From: Lantana camara
Lineage: Eukaryota > Streptophyta > Magnoliopsida > Lamiales > Verbenaceae
Assembly (NCBI GenBank): GCA_037501455.1
Contig: CM074861.1
Location: forward strand, 93,845,001 to 93,909,000
Direction: 5' to 3'
DNA length: 64,000 nucleotides
Positions 10,517 through 19,996 of the stretch are shown here, piece by piece. Each line of letters begins with the position of its first letter. Within the stretch, counting starts at the first letter, position 1. The notes under the pieces are model-generated. The model made no database searches and was not told the origin of the DNA. It worked only from the letters and a program-made list of their open reading frames with translations. Made by a program: the position numbers and the translations under genes.

Positions 10517-11008
10517 TGATGCGTACCAAAAATAAGACACCATTAAATTTATATGAATGGGTTTGAAATTATGGAGTAAAAAAGGGAAAAGTGAGAGAAA
10601 CGATGAGAAGTAAGTGTTTTATTAGCTTCTCCGAAGAAAATACTCAGGAGTCCCCCATTTAAAGAAGTACAGAGACGATATATATATACAATACAAAGAA
10701 ACCACCTCCCCTTTTATGTTTATCCCTCTCATCTTTTCTAGCTAGAGTGGTTTTTCACGAGAGAAAAGTGGGGGAGGGAGTTATTCCCATTTTCAATCTT
10801 AGTCCCCTTCTTTTCTCCACTTCCTCTAACTCTCTTATCATGACCTAAACTGGTAAAACCTATTCTGAGCTCGCATAAGTTGACCTTGGGCTTGGCCCAA
10901 CGCGCATTAGGCCCGAATGCCCACCAGGATATCGACAGCCTCCTTCCTGCTCAGAAACGTAAGTTCCTGCTTCCTGCTCTGGACATGTATCACTTTTATG
11001 ATACATCA
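10517..11008 (-). repeat. 5' LTR of the gag-only element
   Basis: 492 bp with TGATG...CATCA termini. In minus-strand orientation it starts TGATGTATCATAAAAG, has a TATA-like run near 10679-10690 and an AATAAAA poly(A) signal near 10617-10623, and ends in front of the primer site. The outer 207 bases match the truncated copy at 7342-7548. Confidence 0.85.
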
Positions 11009-11027
11009 CTTAGAATAATAAATATAG

Positions 11028-12002
11028 ATGGAAACTAGTCTGATAGATCAAGTTGAACATCTTGAAACAACTGAAGAATATGGATATTTTTCTCAAGATA
11101 TTATTTTAGACAGTAAAAAATTAAACAAAGTTAGAAGAAAAGAACTAAACTTAATTGATGGACAAGATATGAAAACAGATTTAAACACAAAATTAAGTAG
11201 AAAAAATATTATATTGTATGGAAAATTTACATGTGAAACACCTATTGAAATTTCCACTACAAAAGGAACACAAGCTATTTCGTTAATAAATAAGGCGGAT
11301 ATAATTAAGAAAATAAATCAAGCAAAATATACACCTGGAGAAATAGGATATATACATATTTCTACAATACAAATATTAATTAAAAGTACATTTGCTGAAG
11401 GAATAAATTCACCTATAAAAATAGTAATCTGTGATGACAGAATTATGAATATAAAAGATAAAATAATTGGAATAATCAAAGAAAACCTTGCATATATAAA
11501 ACTACTTTTTAACATAGCATTACATTACGTTATACCACTTGTAACAGAAAAATCAGATAAGTCATTAAACATTACTTATAAATTTGAAAGACAAGATTTA
11601 ATGGAGAAAAACGACTATCCTTTTTCAATAACATATTCCATTGGATATACATTAACAAACAGTCATCATAGTATACAATTTAAGAATACTGATAAAATAT
11701 ATATGGAAGACCTTTTTCGAGAAGTCTCTCGTATAAAATATATAACTAAGACACCCATTATACAACATATTGATGCTAATGTTTTTCAAAGGAAAACACC
11801 AAGACTCTTAAAATGTACAAGCACACGTTTTAGATATTTACCACCAAACTTAAGAACTAACGAAACCACTTATACTTCCACACGAGTATCCACTAGTAAT
11901 ATTAAGGAAGAAGAATCTTCTAGTGAAATAACTGAAAACGAATTCACACATTTAGCCGATCAAATGGCTAAACTCACCACAGTTTTAAAGAAAATCCTCT
12001 GA
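11028..12002 (+). CDS. Caulimovirid movement protein (30K superfamily)
   Basis: An open frame of 324 codons with no internal stop. The central region, about residues 60-230, has the 30K-superfamily core: a beta-rich segment leading to IGYIHISTIQILIKSTF followed by INSPIKI, the hallmark of caulimovirid movement proteins, which enlarge plasmodesmata and guide particles between cells. The C-terminal 60 residues are polar and end in a short hydrophobic heptad pattern (LADQMAKLTTVLKKIL), possibly a coiled coil as in other members. Codon use is strongly A/T-ending, unlike the flanking gag. The frame is intact although neighbours are broken, so either the insertion is fairly young or this part is conserved by chance. 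Expression from this locus is not shown. Confidence 0.85.
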   Translation: METSLIDQVEHLETTEEYGYFSQDIILDSKKLNKVRRKELNLIDGQDMKTDLNTKLSRKNIILYGKFTCETPIEISTTKGTQAISLINKADIIKKINQAKYTPGEIGYIHISTIQILIKSTFAEGINSPIKIVICDDRIMNIKDKIIGIIKENLAYIKLLFNIALHYVIPLVTEKSDKSLNITYKFERQDLMEKNDYPFSITYSIGYTLTNSHHSIQFKNTDKIYMEDLFREVSRIKYITKTPIIQHIDANVFQRKTPRLLKCTSTRFRYLPPNLRTNETTYTSTRVSTSNIKEEESSSEITENEFTHLADQMAKLTTVLKKIL

Positions 12003-12011
12003 TTCTCACTC

Positions 12012-12023
12012 TGTTATCAGAGC
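12012..12023 (+). other. tRNA-Met primer-site-like sequence
   Basis: TGTTATCAGAGC matches the caulimovirid/copia initiator-tRNA-Met primer site (TGGTATCAGAGC) at 11 of 12 positions. It lies 10 bases after the movement-protein stop and upstream of the first small gene. Confidence 0.6.
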
Positions 12024-12049
12024 CGGTATACGATTCTAAATATATTAAA

Positions 12050-12238
12050 ATGAACAAAAAGTATAAACAATGGATAGCTCGAAATTTAGAGCACATAGAA
12101 GAAGAAATACAATTAAGCAAATAAAGGATAGAAAAATATGAAAAAGAAGAAAGCTTTGAAAGAGTTTGGAGAGAATATAATAATTTTTTAGAATTAAAAA
12201 ACTATAGAAAAATATTATTACTTTTAAAAAATACTTAA
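12050..12238 (+). pseudogene. Small pararetroviral gene 1 (one in-frame stop)
   Basis: 62 codons from the ATG at 12050, highly charged (Lys/Glu) and probably helical. An in-frame TAA at 12122-12124 breaks it after 24 residues, and the same frame continues to TAA at 12236. It lies 47 bases after the movement gene and 3 bases before the next ATG. It is comparable in place and size to the small genes after the movement protein in soymoviruses. Function unknown. Confidence 0.55.
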
Positions 12239-12241
12239 ATT

Positions 12242-12460
12242 ATGGATTTTAAATATAAAGCTAGAATATCACAAGATATACAAAATATAGAAGAACAAAT
12301 CATTATAAACAAATATCTTGTTAAAAAAGCATACCATGATCTATTATACAATAACAATTTATCATTAAAAACCAAAGAAATAATGATAAGATTAAAAAAC
12401 GAAAGTCTAAAAAAATTAAAAATAAAAAGAAAAATAGCATATCAAATAGCATACATTTGA
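12242..12460 (+). CDS. Small pararetroviral gene 2
   Basis: 72 codons, intact, lysine-rich and predicted helical with heptad-like hydrophobics (IQNIEEQIIINKYLVKKAY). It starts 3 bases after the stop of the previous frame. I recognise no domain. Position suggests a small accessory or virion-associated protein; this is inference from gene order only. Confidence 0.55.
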   Translation: MDFKYKARISQDIQNIEEQIIINKYLVKKAYHDLLYNNNLSLKTKEIMIRLKNESLKKLKIKRKIAYQIAYI

Positions 12461-12472
12461 CAAAAATAAATT

Positions 12473-12691
12473 ATGAGCACTGAAAATATAAAATAGATGG
12501 GAAAAAATCTTGAAATAGTTTCACAAAAAGAAAAATTATATAAGAAAAATTACGAAAGAACATTAAATAAAATCGTAATAAATAAAGATACCATTGTACA
12601 AAGTATAAAAGAACAAGGAAAAATAATAAATAATATAAACAAAGATCTTGTAGGAAAAATACAAGAAAGAGAAATAAATGGACCTTTTTGA
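12473..12691 (+). pseudogene. Small pararetroviral gene 3 (early stop)
   Basis: A frame from the ATG at 12473 has TAG at 12494-12496 after seven codons and resumes at the ATG at 12497 in the same frame for 64 codons. Lysine-rich and coiled-coil-like. Its end overlaps the start of the next gene (12678). Confidence 0.5.
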
Positions 12692-12773
12692 AAACATTCA
12701 TAAACCTTGGGTATCAAATGAAAAATACACAAAAAGTCAAAAACAAAAAGAAAAAGACAAAAATCTATGTTGA
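12678..12773 (+). CDS. Start of a fourth viral gene (short, probably truncated)
   Basis: 31 codons beginning MDLFENIHKPWVSNEKY, overlapping the previous gene by 14 bases in another frame, then a stop. In the viral layout the next gene would be the third small gene or coat protein. The sequence after 12773 shows no further viral similarity. Confidence 0.4.
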   Translation: MDLFENIHKPWVSNEKYTKSQKQKEKDKNLC

Positions 12774-13392
12774 AGTTGCCTTTGGTAAAAGCGGAAAACA
12801 CTATTTTTGAAATATATAAAAAAGGTACTCTAGAATTGCACTAAAAGTATTAACATATTGCAAGTTAGTTCCTTAACAACTTTTTTAGTAAGAATGTGAC
12901 CGAAAAAAGTTTCATGGGCCTTAAGCATACAATTAATAAGGGTATTTCTATCTTGTATTCCCTTAAGGTGACACTTTCCAAGAATAATTATAAGAATTTT
13001 TTTCAGCCACATTTTTATTGAAAAAGTTGAAACTTGAAATAGATTAGTAACGTTAAGTACTTATTTGTTACTTTTAAAACTTCAGTGACTACAATAATAT
13101 AAATCGAACTTTAGGGACTAAACATGAAATTTACTCTAATTTTATTTGAACACCTTTTATACTTCATTTTTCTTATTTAAGGGTGCAAAGTGTTCAATTC
13201 ACATATTTTTAGGGTACATATTACTCTTATATCTTTTTAGTGTTCAAACAATTTTTAGTCAATTTTGAAGGTCTATTTAAAATTTGTTGAAAAAAGTCAA
13301 AATTGTGGCTAGTGGTCTGCTCATGCATGAATTGTGGGTAGCCAGCAAGTTTGACAATCTCACAAACCAGGCTAATCTCAAAAGTTTTTATG
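12774..13392. other. Unassigned AT-rich sequence
   Basis: No coding similarity, clear repeat borders or RNA gene seen. It separates the viral gene block from the 24-bp repeat array. Confidence 0.4.
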
Positions 13393-13476
13393 TAGCGTAC
13401 CTAAGAAGTTTCTATTTAGCGTACCTTAAAAGTTTGTGTCTAGCGTATCTTAGAAACTTATACTTAGCGTATCTTA
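13393..13476 (+). repeat. Four 24-bp direct repeats
   Basis: The core TAGCGTAYCTTA begins at 13393, 13417, 13441 and 13465, an exact 24-bp period. The flanking half of each unit (AAGTTT...) varies slightly. The array ends 20 bases before a TATA box. Confidence 0.9.
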
Positions 13477-13493
13477 GAAGTTATGTAAAATTT

Positions 13494-13640
13494 TCTATAA
13501 ATAGGGCGCTGTATAAGTTCATTTAGAAGTGGATTCAGAATATAATTTCGATAGTTTCTCTCGATAAAGAGTTCTCTCTTTTATATTTTTGTGTTGATTC
13601 GCGTTATTGTGATTCTGTTTCGCAACAAACTTAAAGTATT
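13494..13640 (+). promoter_or_regulatory. Promoter-like region, TATA box plus pyrimidine-rich leader
   Basis: TATAAATA at 13496-13503 follows the repeat array. A CT-rich leader with TTCTCTC motifs and no ATG follows for some distance. Tandem upstream elements plus TATA box resemble a pararetroviral or LTR promoter. Ownership is uncertain: it could belong to the nearby viral remnant in rearranged order. Confidence 0.45.
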
Positions 13641-13707
13641 TTCGTCCCTTGTAACATCTTCAGTTATGCATAGCTTTTAAATTTTAATAATAGATTGTGA
13701 TGGACAA

Positions 13708-13811
13708 TTTTTTTTGTTTAAACCTACACGACAAAGTGGTTAGAGGAATTCAAACTTAAAATCATTGTCTTGAATGAAAAAACCATTAACCACTTGATCA
13801 ACAGCTGTTGG
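13708..13811 (-). repeat. tRNA-derived SINE-like copy 1
   Basis: The minus strand carries an A-box-like ATCAAGTGGTTAATGG, a B-box-like AAGTTTGAATTCC and a T-rich to A-rich tail, like the copies near 19903, 57226, 57946 and 58041. Confidence 0.5.
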
Positions 13812-13831
13812 CATGTGATGGACAAATTAAT

Positions 13832-13849
13832 TGTGTGTGTGTGTGTGTG
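13832..13849. repeat. (TG)9 microsatellite
   Basis: Uninterrupted TG dinucleotides. Confidence 0.95.
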
Positions 13850-14073
13850 ATTTCCACGGGGAAGCAATTTCCAAGCCCGAACGATTGTTTACCAAAACCC
13901 GACAAAATAAATAAATGCCAAAAATCTCGAAAATTCACACAAATAACTGAAAAAACCTCCTATACACTTGATGACTATAAATACTGGGAGAACCCAACAC
14001 GGGTAATCTTGTTTTCCTCTGCTATCTGAATATAAACAACAGATATCCCTTATTTGCATTGGGATATCGAATC

Positions 14074-17000
14074 TCATGCTCTAATCAACAGCTCGTAAAC
14101 GTTACTGTTATTATCGCCCGGTACACGTTTCAACATCTCGAAACTCTTTCGACTCCCGAGGAAGTCAATCCTCTTGAATTCCACATGATCACATTCCTTG
14201 CTGGAGTAAGCACAGCGAAGCCTGTCAGCGTGCCTAGAGTCTGTATGGATAGCGATTTCTATTTCCTCGGACGACATGTTCTCCTAAGAATCGTCAAAGT
14301 AACATAGTAATAAGTATATGATCAACTACATTATTAGCTTTGTGCCCAACAAGGATAAGAACTAAAGATAAAATCGAATACCTGGTAAAATGCATGGATG
14401 TAATCCAACACCTGCACGCATGTAAAGCCACTATTGCTGAAGAAGGTTCTTGAACGCGGGCCCATCTCTGAGAACCGGTCGACTGGGAACATTATAGTCA
14501 GAATATGGTTTTTGAATATTAACTCTGACTTCTCACTGCAAGTCATCATTTTTATAACAAAAATTAAAATTGAAGTGAACCATAACAAAATTGGTCGTAG
14601 AAAAGGAAATTATGAGTTCAGTCAACCTTTCTGTAAGAGGTCGAGATAGGTTCACAAACGATGCTTCAGACTCCTTTCCGTATTCCTTTGCATCAAAGAA
14701 CATAGATGTATGGTCTTCATTAGCATTCTCGACACTTGCAGAATCCGTATATATAGAAGCAGTACAGGTTGGTTCCGATATAGACCAACAAATGGAGTCC
14801 AAAAGGCTGCCGGGAGTTATGGGACGTATTGGAGTTTGACATGTCTGGAATTATAATGAATTACAGCCAGTAATATGTCAACATGTATTATAAGATTCAT
14901 CATAAGATAAAAAAATCAGACTTCGCAAGTCCAAGAAAAGCGAGAAAGAAAACATAAAGTCTTAGACCCCAAGACAAACTTCCACATTCGACTATGTCCA
15001 AAGAAAGGATTTTTATCCTTTTCTAATTCAGCATGTATGAATAAATTTCACCTGCATTCGGCGGTTCCGGCGTTTTCTCACACCATCTTTAGCCAGATTA
15101 ACTTTTCTTTGCCTTTCGTCCTGACTGATTTTGATAACAGAAGTAGGTACATTTCCACAACTTGTTATACTGTTAACTTCCTGAAAAGTTCGAAGTCGAG
15201 GGAACACATAAGACAAAGAATGGTTATTTTATCCGTAAGAAAGCAGAGGAAGGGGCGAAAAGCCATATACCTCCCTGGATCCACCATGCGGCATATTATC
15301 AAGCATTGCTCCAATATGCCTTGCCAAATCGGCGGATAAGTGGACAAGTCTTTGTAAAGATTTTTCTTTTGCAGACTTTAGAACCCATAATGGCTGAAAG
15401 AAAAGGGAAATATTATCAGTTCTTAACTAACTAACTAAATAAATAAATAAATAAAATACAAGATACTTACTGTGACAAGATTACTGGAATGCCCCAGATA
15501 TTTTCCAACGGAAGATCCCTCACATACTACATGAGTAGCATTGCAACCAACAAACCATTGGTTCAGCAAGCTAGCACCTTCAGCAGAGAGAGCCTCAGCC
15601 ACCTAAGAACAGATATAACTAATATAGTTATCTAAGAAAATTCGGATTGAAGAATTAGAATGCCTTAAAACAGAGAAAGTTGAAGTTTACCTTACAGCGA
15701 AGTTCACCAGGGACATTTACGTCAACATAAAATGATTGACCAGACAAGGATGACTGAAATGTATGCCTTTTACTATCTCCTTCTCGAAGTTGCAATTCAG
15801 TAGCTCCAATCATGTGTTTGGTTTGGTTTTGCAAACCAACGGGAAGACAAGAATTTTCAGCGCCAAAGTTTTGATCAAGCCTCTTGACTTCATCAATGGG
15901 GATACTGTTATCTCCTTTGTTGTTAATATTGTAGAGTGATTCACTCAACCTAGCTGAAATGAACACAACGATCCCATTTTCGATCAATACATCCATCGGA
16001 AACATACATATTCATACCTTTGAATTCTTGTTTTAGTATAACAATATGATTTTAGTTAGTAAGATATACAACTACAGGACACTATACAACAATATAAAAA
16101 GCTCAACAAGACATCACTATTTTGACAAAATCTTACATGAAAAATATCCAGGGAAGAAAACGAATCCGTGAGAAATAAAACGTAACATGGGTTACTTTCT
16201 TCAAATTCCCCAAAATAAGTGCCAAAATACAATTTTCATAGCATTTAAAGTAACACACAAACAAAACCAAAAAAACCAAATATCGCCCAAGTGCTCCACC
16301 AAATTATTTACATGCCTACTTTTTGTTTCAACTACAATCTTCAATTGAAACCCATAATTGGGCTGATGGAATTAGGATGCTAAAAAATGCTGGAAGATTT
16401 CATCATGCCCATAAGTAACTGAAGAAACAAGGAAATGTGTATTACCATTCCTTTTCACGCTATCGACAAACCAGCCAATTGTTACGAGGAACAAACCATT
16501 TGTTGGTCCATGTTTCAGAGCATGCTCAAATTTACGTCCGCGCAGGCTGTAATAAGTGTTAAGAATAACACAACTGAAGCAGGGTTTATCAAGACACAGT
16601 AATAACCAAGTTGTGTTGACCAAATTTTTACCTTGTAACAAGAATTAGTAGAATTACATCAACAAGCCTAACTAACAGGAAAACATTTAAAAACAATAAA
16701 CTCTGCACCAAGAAAGGATATCTGAACCACCAAATGAGTGCATTGAGGATGGAGATGGGGACTGTATTGACCTCCCAATCTCTCTGTTGCTTCCTTGACC
16801 TGTTTCCTTGTTTCTACACATCAAATTGTAAAGAATCATTGAGAGGATAAACTAAATTCATCAAAATAATAATTTCTGCATCGACAGCCTATAGTATTAA
16901 TGTCATTACATTAGAATTGACATCCACCCTGAGGTACTGCTAGCACAACAAATCACAGAAGATCCAAAACCAGAGACAATATACATATAAAATTCAAATT

Positions 17001-17274
17001 TCAATTACAATGACTAAAACCAATGAGAGTTATACATACCTTTAGATAGGCCTGTTACACAGATGACAAGGCCAGCAAATGGGCCGTTGGATTTCACTGT
17101 TTTGATTGGAGATTCAGAAACTGTTGAGAAAGAGGACGCAGGAGACATGGGCTCCAAAGAAAACGGAGTTATACCCCTGAATGAGGAAGAGAAGTCCAGA
17201 AATAACCGTGAACACCCTTTTCCTGTTATTACCTCCACTTTCCCTCCCCCTCCAACACCACCCATTTTCATCAT
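14074..17274 (-). CDS. Plant two-BRCT-domain protein (DNA-repair-like)
   Basis: Minus-strand exons, 5' to 3': 17274-17040, 16813-16722, 16548-16446, 15953-15691, 15602-15471, 15393-15271, 15180-15052, 14844-14627, 14535-14382, 14283-14074. They total 1659 bases, 552 aa plus stop. All introns are GT-AG except intron 2, which is AT-AC. BRCT1, about residues 64-155, runs GPFAGLVICVTGLSK, ERLGGQYS, CTHLVVQ, GWFVDSV. BRCT2, about 212-305, runs SGQSFYVDV, LLNQWFVGCNATHVV, LVTPLWVLKS. A basic patch (RKRRNRRM, about 350-358) could be a nuclear signal. The C-terminal 200 residues have no domain I know. BRCT pairs usually bind phosphorylated partners in DNA-damage signalling. Start chosen at the first of clustered ATGs (17274, 17271, 17265); no function beyond the family is shown. 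Confidence 0.85.
16549..16721 (-). other. U12-type AT-AC intron in the BRCT gene
   Basis: The intron begins ATATCCTTTC, the U12 5' splice consensus, and ends ...TTCTTAACACTTATTAC, giving a U12-like branch site about 11 bases before the terminal AC. Splicing joins residues VVQ and SLRG in frame inside BRCT1. A GT-AG alternative breaks the frame. Confidence 0.85.
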
Positions 17275-18205
17275 CCAATCAAGAAATCGAATTACAACAA
17301 CGAGGAAAGTAAAGACTAATGAGAGGGTGGACTGGGGAAAGAATAAAGTGGGATTCTTCAGAGAATGAGAAGACAGTTCTTGTGAGGGAAAAATGATAGA
17401 TTTGAATTTGTAAAAGAAGAATATACTACCACCACAGCTTATTCGGACATTCGTAGTACCGTAGCATAAATGGAGGTCCTTTTTGCCCCTTCGTATCTTT
17501 TGGAAGAGAAAGTGGGTCAATGCAAAATCAATCTTTCCCGCAGAGAGAGAGAGTGAAAGAACACGCGAAATTTAAATTTTTCTTTCAAAATCCAATCTTT
17601 TTTTTTTCCCCACAAACAGAGACAAAAGCAAAGAACGAAGGGAAAGACAGCACAAGTCTTTACTTTGAAACGACTCTAGAATGATAGGCGGGGCAATATG
17701 AGGTGAAAGAAAGCCTGAAGAAGAATCTGCGCAGAAACTTTTTGTGAATTGTGCTTGTATTCTCTGCTTTTTTGGGCCTCTTCTTTTCCTTTTGGGAGGG
17801 GATGAGAAAAGTGGGTATTGGCGTGATTCACTAAAATCGCTTTACTTTCTTCACTTTCTCTCTCTAAAATTTGCAGAGCAGAAGGGCGACGCCATGGCCG
17901 CTGAACTTTGCATTGGCGTTATGCCATTGTTTTGAAACTGTTTTCTTGGAAGGGAGTTCGATTTGTTTAATTTACTTTTCTGCCCTTCTTCTCCTTTAAT
18001 TTTTGCAATCTAGTCCTCATATTTTTGCTTTCTTAGGACTTAGATGTGATCTGATACCAAATTCTTCATTAACTAAAGCTTGTTTGTTCGGAGGAAAAAG
18101 CAATTTAATTAATGACAAATTATGGATTTTAAAATGTACGCACTCTAACTCAACATCTCTGATTAAAATGAATTATTAAGAAACACCGTCTAATTATTAT
18201 GTATA
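17275..18205. other. 5' flank of the BRCT gene
   Basis: Includes the likely promoter and 5' UTR of the BRCT gene (GA-rich tract near 17541-17556, poly-T near 17598). A 63-codon plus-strand frame at 17744 shows no family signature and was not called. Confidence 0.4.
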
Positions 18206-18329
18206 GATATGAGCTCCATGACACGGCCACGACATAAATATAACAATATTTTCTTGAATTTCTCATGTAATGAGTGTTGGACATTGTATCCGACACAACG
18301 CTATTTTTAAAAATATTTGTGCATCGTAG
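18206..18329 (+). repeat. Decayed copy of the CTATGATGCACGG hAT-like MITE
   Basis: It shares the internal order of the copy at 54189-54363 (GACACGG..., TCTTGAATTTCTCATGTAA, GTATCCGACAC, GTGCATCGTAG), with decayed ends. Confidence 0.5.
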
Positions 18330-19491
18330 CCATCTGATAGTTAGATAATCAGTAGAACTGATACCCAAATTATTATTTTCAAAAAATAATTATACACCCA
18401 ACTATTACGAGATATTTTGTTATATATGAGATTATTTAATTGTAATGACCAAGATTCATAATGTCTTTAGTCTACAAATACTTTTAACATTATTGTTTCA
18501 CTGTATCGTATCGTATCAGATATTCTTCTATAGAAAATTTAAGGAAAATTTTAAATCATGTTTGTATTCGTACATAAAAAAAAAAAAGCGTATAAGAGAT
18601 TTATGTTTAAACAAAAAGCTTTGAATTTTAGGAGAAAATAATAGTTGAATTTCCAATAATTTACTATGAAACTTTTATCATATTTTAAAAAGATATATTG
18701 AAGCTAATGTAGTTTCCTTGAATATTGGTCATAGGATTATAATACTAATAATTCTTGAAAATGAATAAAACAATGGTAGAGGCAAACAAGGATTAATTCT
18801 CGTTAATGGTGCGCCAACTCCTAATCCTAATTCCTAAGCCTCGTTTGGTATGCATTGATCTTTGGGCTATTTCCATCTTCCATGCATGCTATCAACTTAC
18901 ATTAATATCTCCATTAATTAATCTCTTTTTAGGTGCATTAATTTCACTAAATTATTTGCATTTACACGTACATTAATACCTCTACATAAATTAAAGTATA
19001 AATTTATAAATAACAACAACTAACAATAATAGTTTAGGGCTGAATAAATGATAGGGAGTGGAGTTGACTTCTGGTCATGGGTTTCAATCCAAGGTGATAA
19101 ATGATAATGCTGTCCAAATCGATTTGGTTAATTTAATTAAGGTGAATAATAAGGTTGTAATAATGTCACACGCACAGTATTATTAATTAAGGCCCAAGTC
19201 CTAAGTGATAAGGTTGTTTGAACTTTGAAGACGGGTAGCTGTCCTGCTCTGGTCATGAATCTTGTTGAGTTGATGTCTTGCAAACTTTTTTCCTTTAATT
19301 ATGTAATGTAATGTAATTCAACCCGAATTCCCCTTTTCTTTCTTTCTTTCTTTCCTTCTTTTTATATCCCTTGGAATTTGTGGAGGCAACGCACTATTAC
19401 ATTCACAACTTTGAGGCCTCTCAATGTTAGCAACCTAAATATATATAAATTATTGGGGTTTTGAGTATCTTAGTGGTTAATTACCACATCA
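18330..19491. other. AT-rich intergenic sequence
   Basis: No gene recognised. It has a (TTTC)n-like stretch near 19337-19353 and many homopolymers. Confidence 0.5.
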
Positions 19492-19650
19492 TTATAATGC
19501 ACGGATATGGATACAGCAATAAGGATATGATAATACGAATTCTTTCTTAAAATTTTCATGTAACGAGTGTCGGATACGATGTCTAACATAAGTATCTAAC
19601 ACGATACGATACGACAAAATCATACTTTTAAAAGTATCTGTATATCATAG
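19492..19650 (+). repeat. Second decayed copy of the hAT-like MITE
   Basis: It begins near ATAATGCACGGATATGG and ends ATATCATAG, with the same internal order as the 54189 copy. Flanks CCACATCA and CCACAAAC may be a decayed 8-bp duplication. Confidence 0.6.
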
Positions 19651-19902
19651 CCACAAACATCATTAAAAGTATTCATTTTTCGCAAGCGGTTCTAGTAATA
19701 AATCATAAAAATGATTAAAATTATCATATTCATATCGTGTGTATATAATTGTGAGCAACCAATATCAACTGATCATTAACGTGATCGAGCGAAAGAAACT
19801 CAAACGCGCAGTCTTGACCAAATATAGCGAATTACAATAATTATTATAATCTCAAAATTGGATTGAAAACAACTCTCCCAAAACCCTAAAACTAAAAACC
19901 AC

Positions 19903-19996
19903 TTCTTTTTTTAACTCACGCACCCAAAATAGAATTCAAACCCATGATATCGTACCAGATAATGAACCCATTAACCACTTGGACCAACCTGTTGAC
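19903..19996 (-). repeat. tRNA-derived SINE-like copy 2
   Basis: The minus strand has GGTCCAAGTGGTTAATGGG (A-box region), ATGGGTTTGAATTC (B box), then GGGTGCGTGAGTTAAAAAA as 3' end. This is the best-preserved member of the family in the window. Confidence 0.65.

Larger units (their letters stand above)
7342..11008 (-). mobile_element. Gag-only Ty3-type LTR element (minus strand)
   Basis: A minus-strand element with a complete 5' LTR (10517-11008), primer-binding site (10499-10514), one gag gene (8471-10482), about 0.9 kb of noncoding sequence, a polypurine tract (about 7549-7566) and the first 207 bases of its 3' LTR (7342-7548). The rest of the 3' LTR is cut off by the Tat-type LTR. No protease, RT, RNase H or integrase lies between gag and the polypurine tract. 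This is the layout described for non-autonomous TR-GAG elements, which depend on an autonomous partner for pol functions. Confidence 0.8.
11015..12773 (+). mobile_element. Endogenous pararetrovirus (caulimovirid) remnant
   Basis: A compact block of AT-rich genes on one strand: movement protein, then four very small genes separated by a few bases or overlapping, with a tRNA-Met primer-site-like motif between the first two. Movement protein, primer site and small genes ahead of the coat protein fit the soymovirus arrangement as I know it (SbCMV, PCSV). It sits directly outside the LTR of the gag-only element. The coat protein and polymerase genes are not present, so it is a partial integrated copy. 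Confidence 0.75.

Noticed and set aside
13393..13476. CRISPR-like array
   Set aside because: The units are contiguous 24-bp tandem repeats without unique spacers, in a plant genome, directly before a TATA box.
16549..16721. GT-AG splicing for BRCT intron 2 using ...TTACAG as acceptor
   Set aside because: It would shift the frame and destroy the SLRGRKFEHA segment of BRCT1; AT-AC splicing keeps the frame and matches U12 consensus at both ends.
17744..17935. Short hydrophobic open frame in the BRCT upstream region
   Set aside because: No motif, no splice context and no neighbouring coding similarity.
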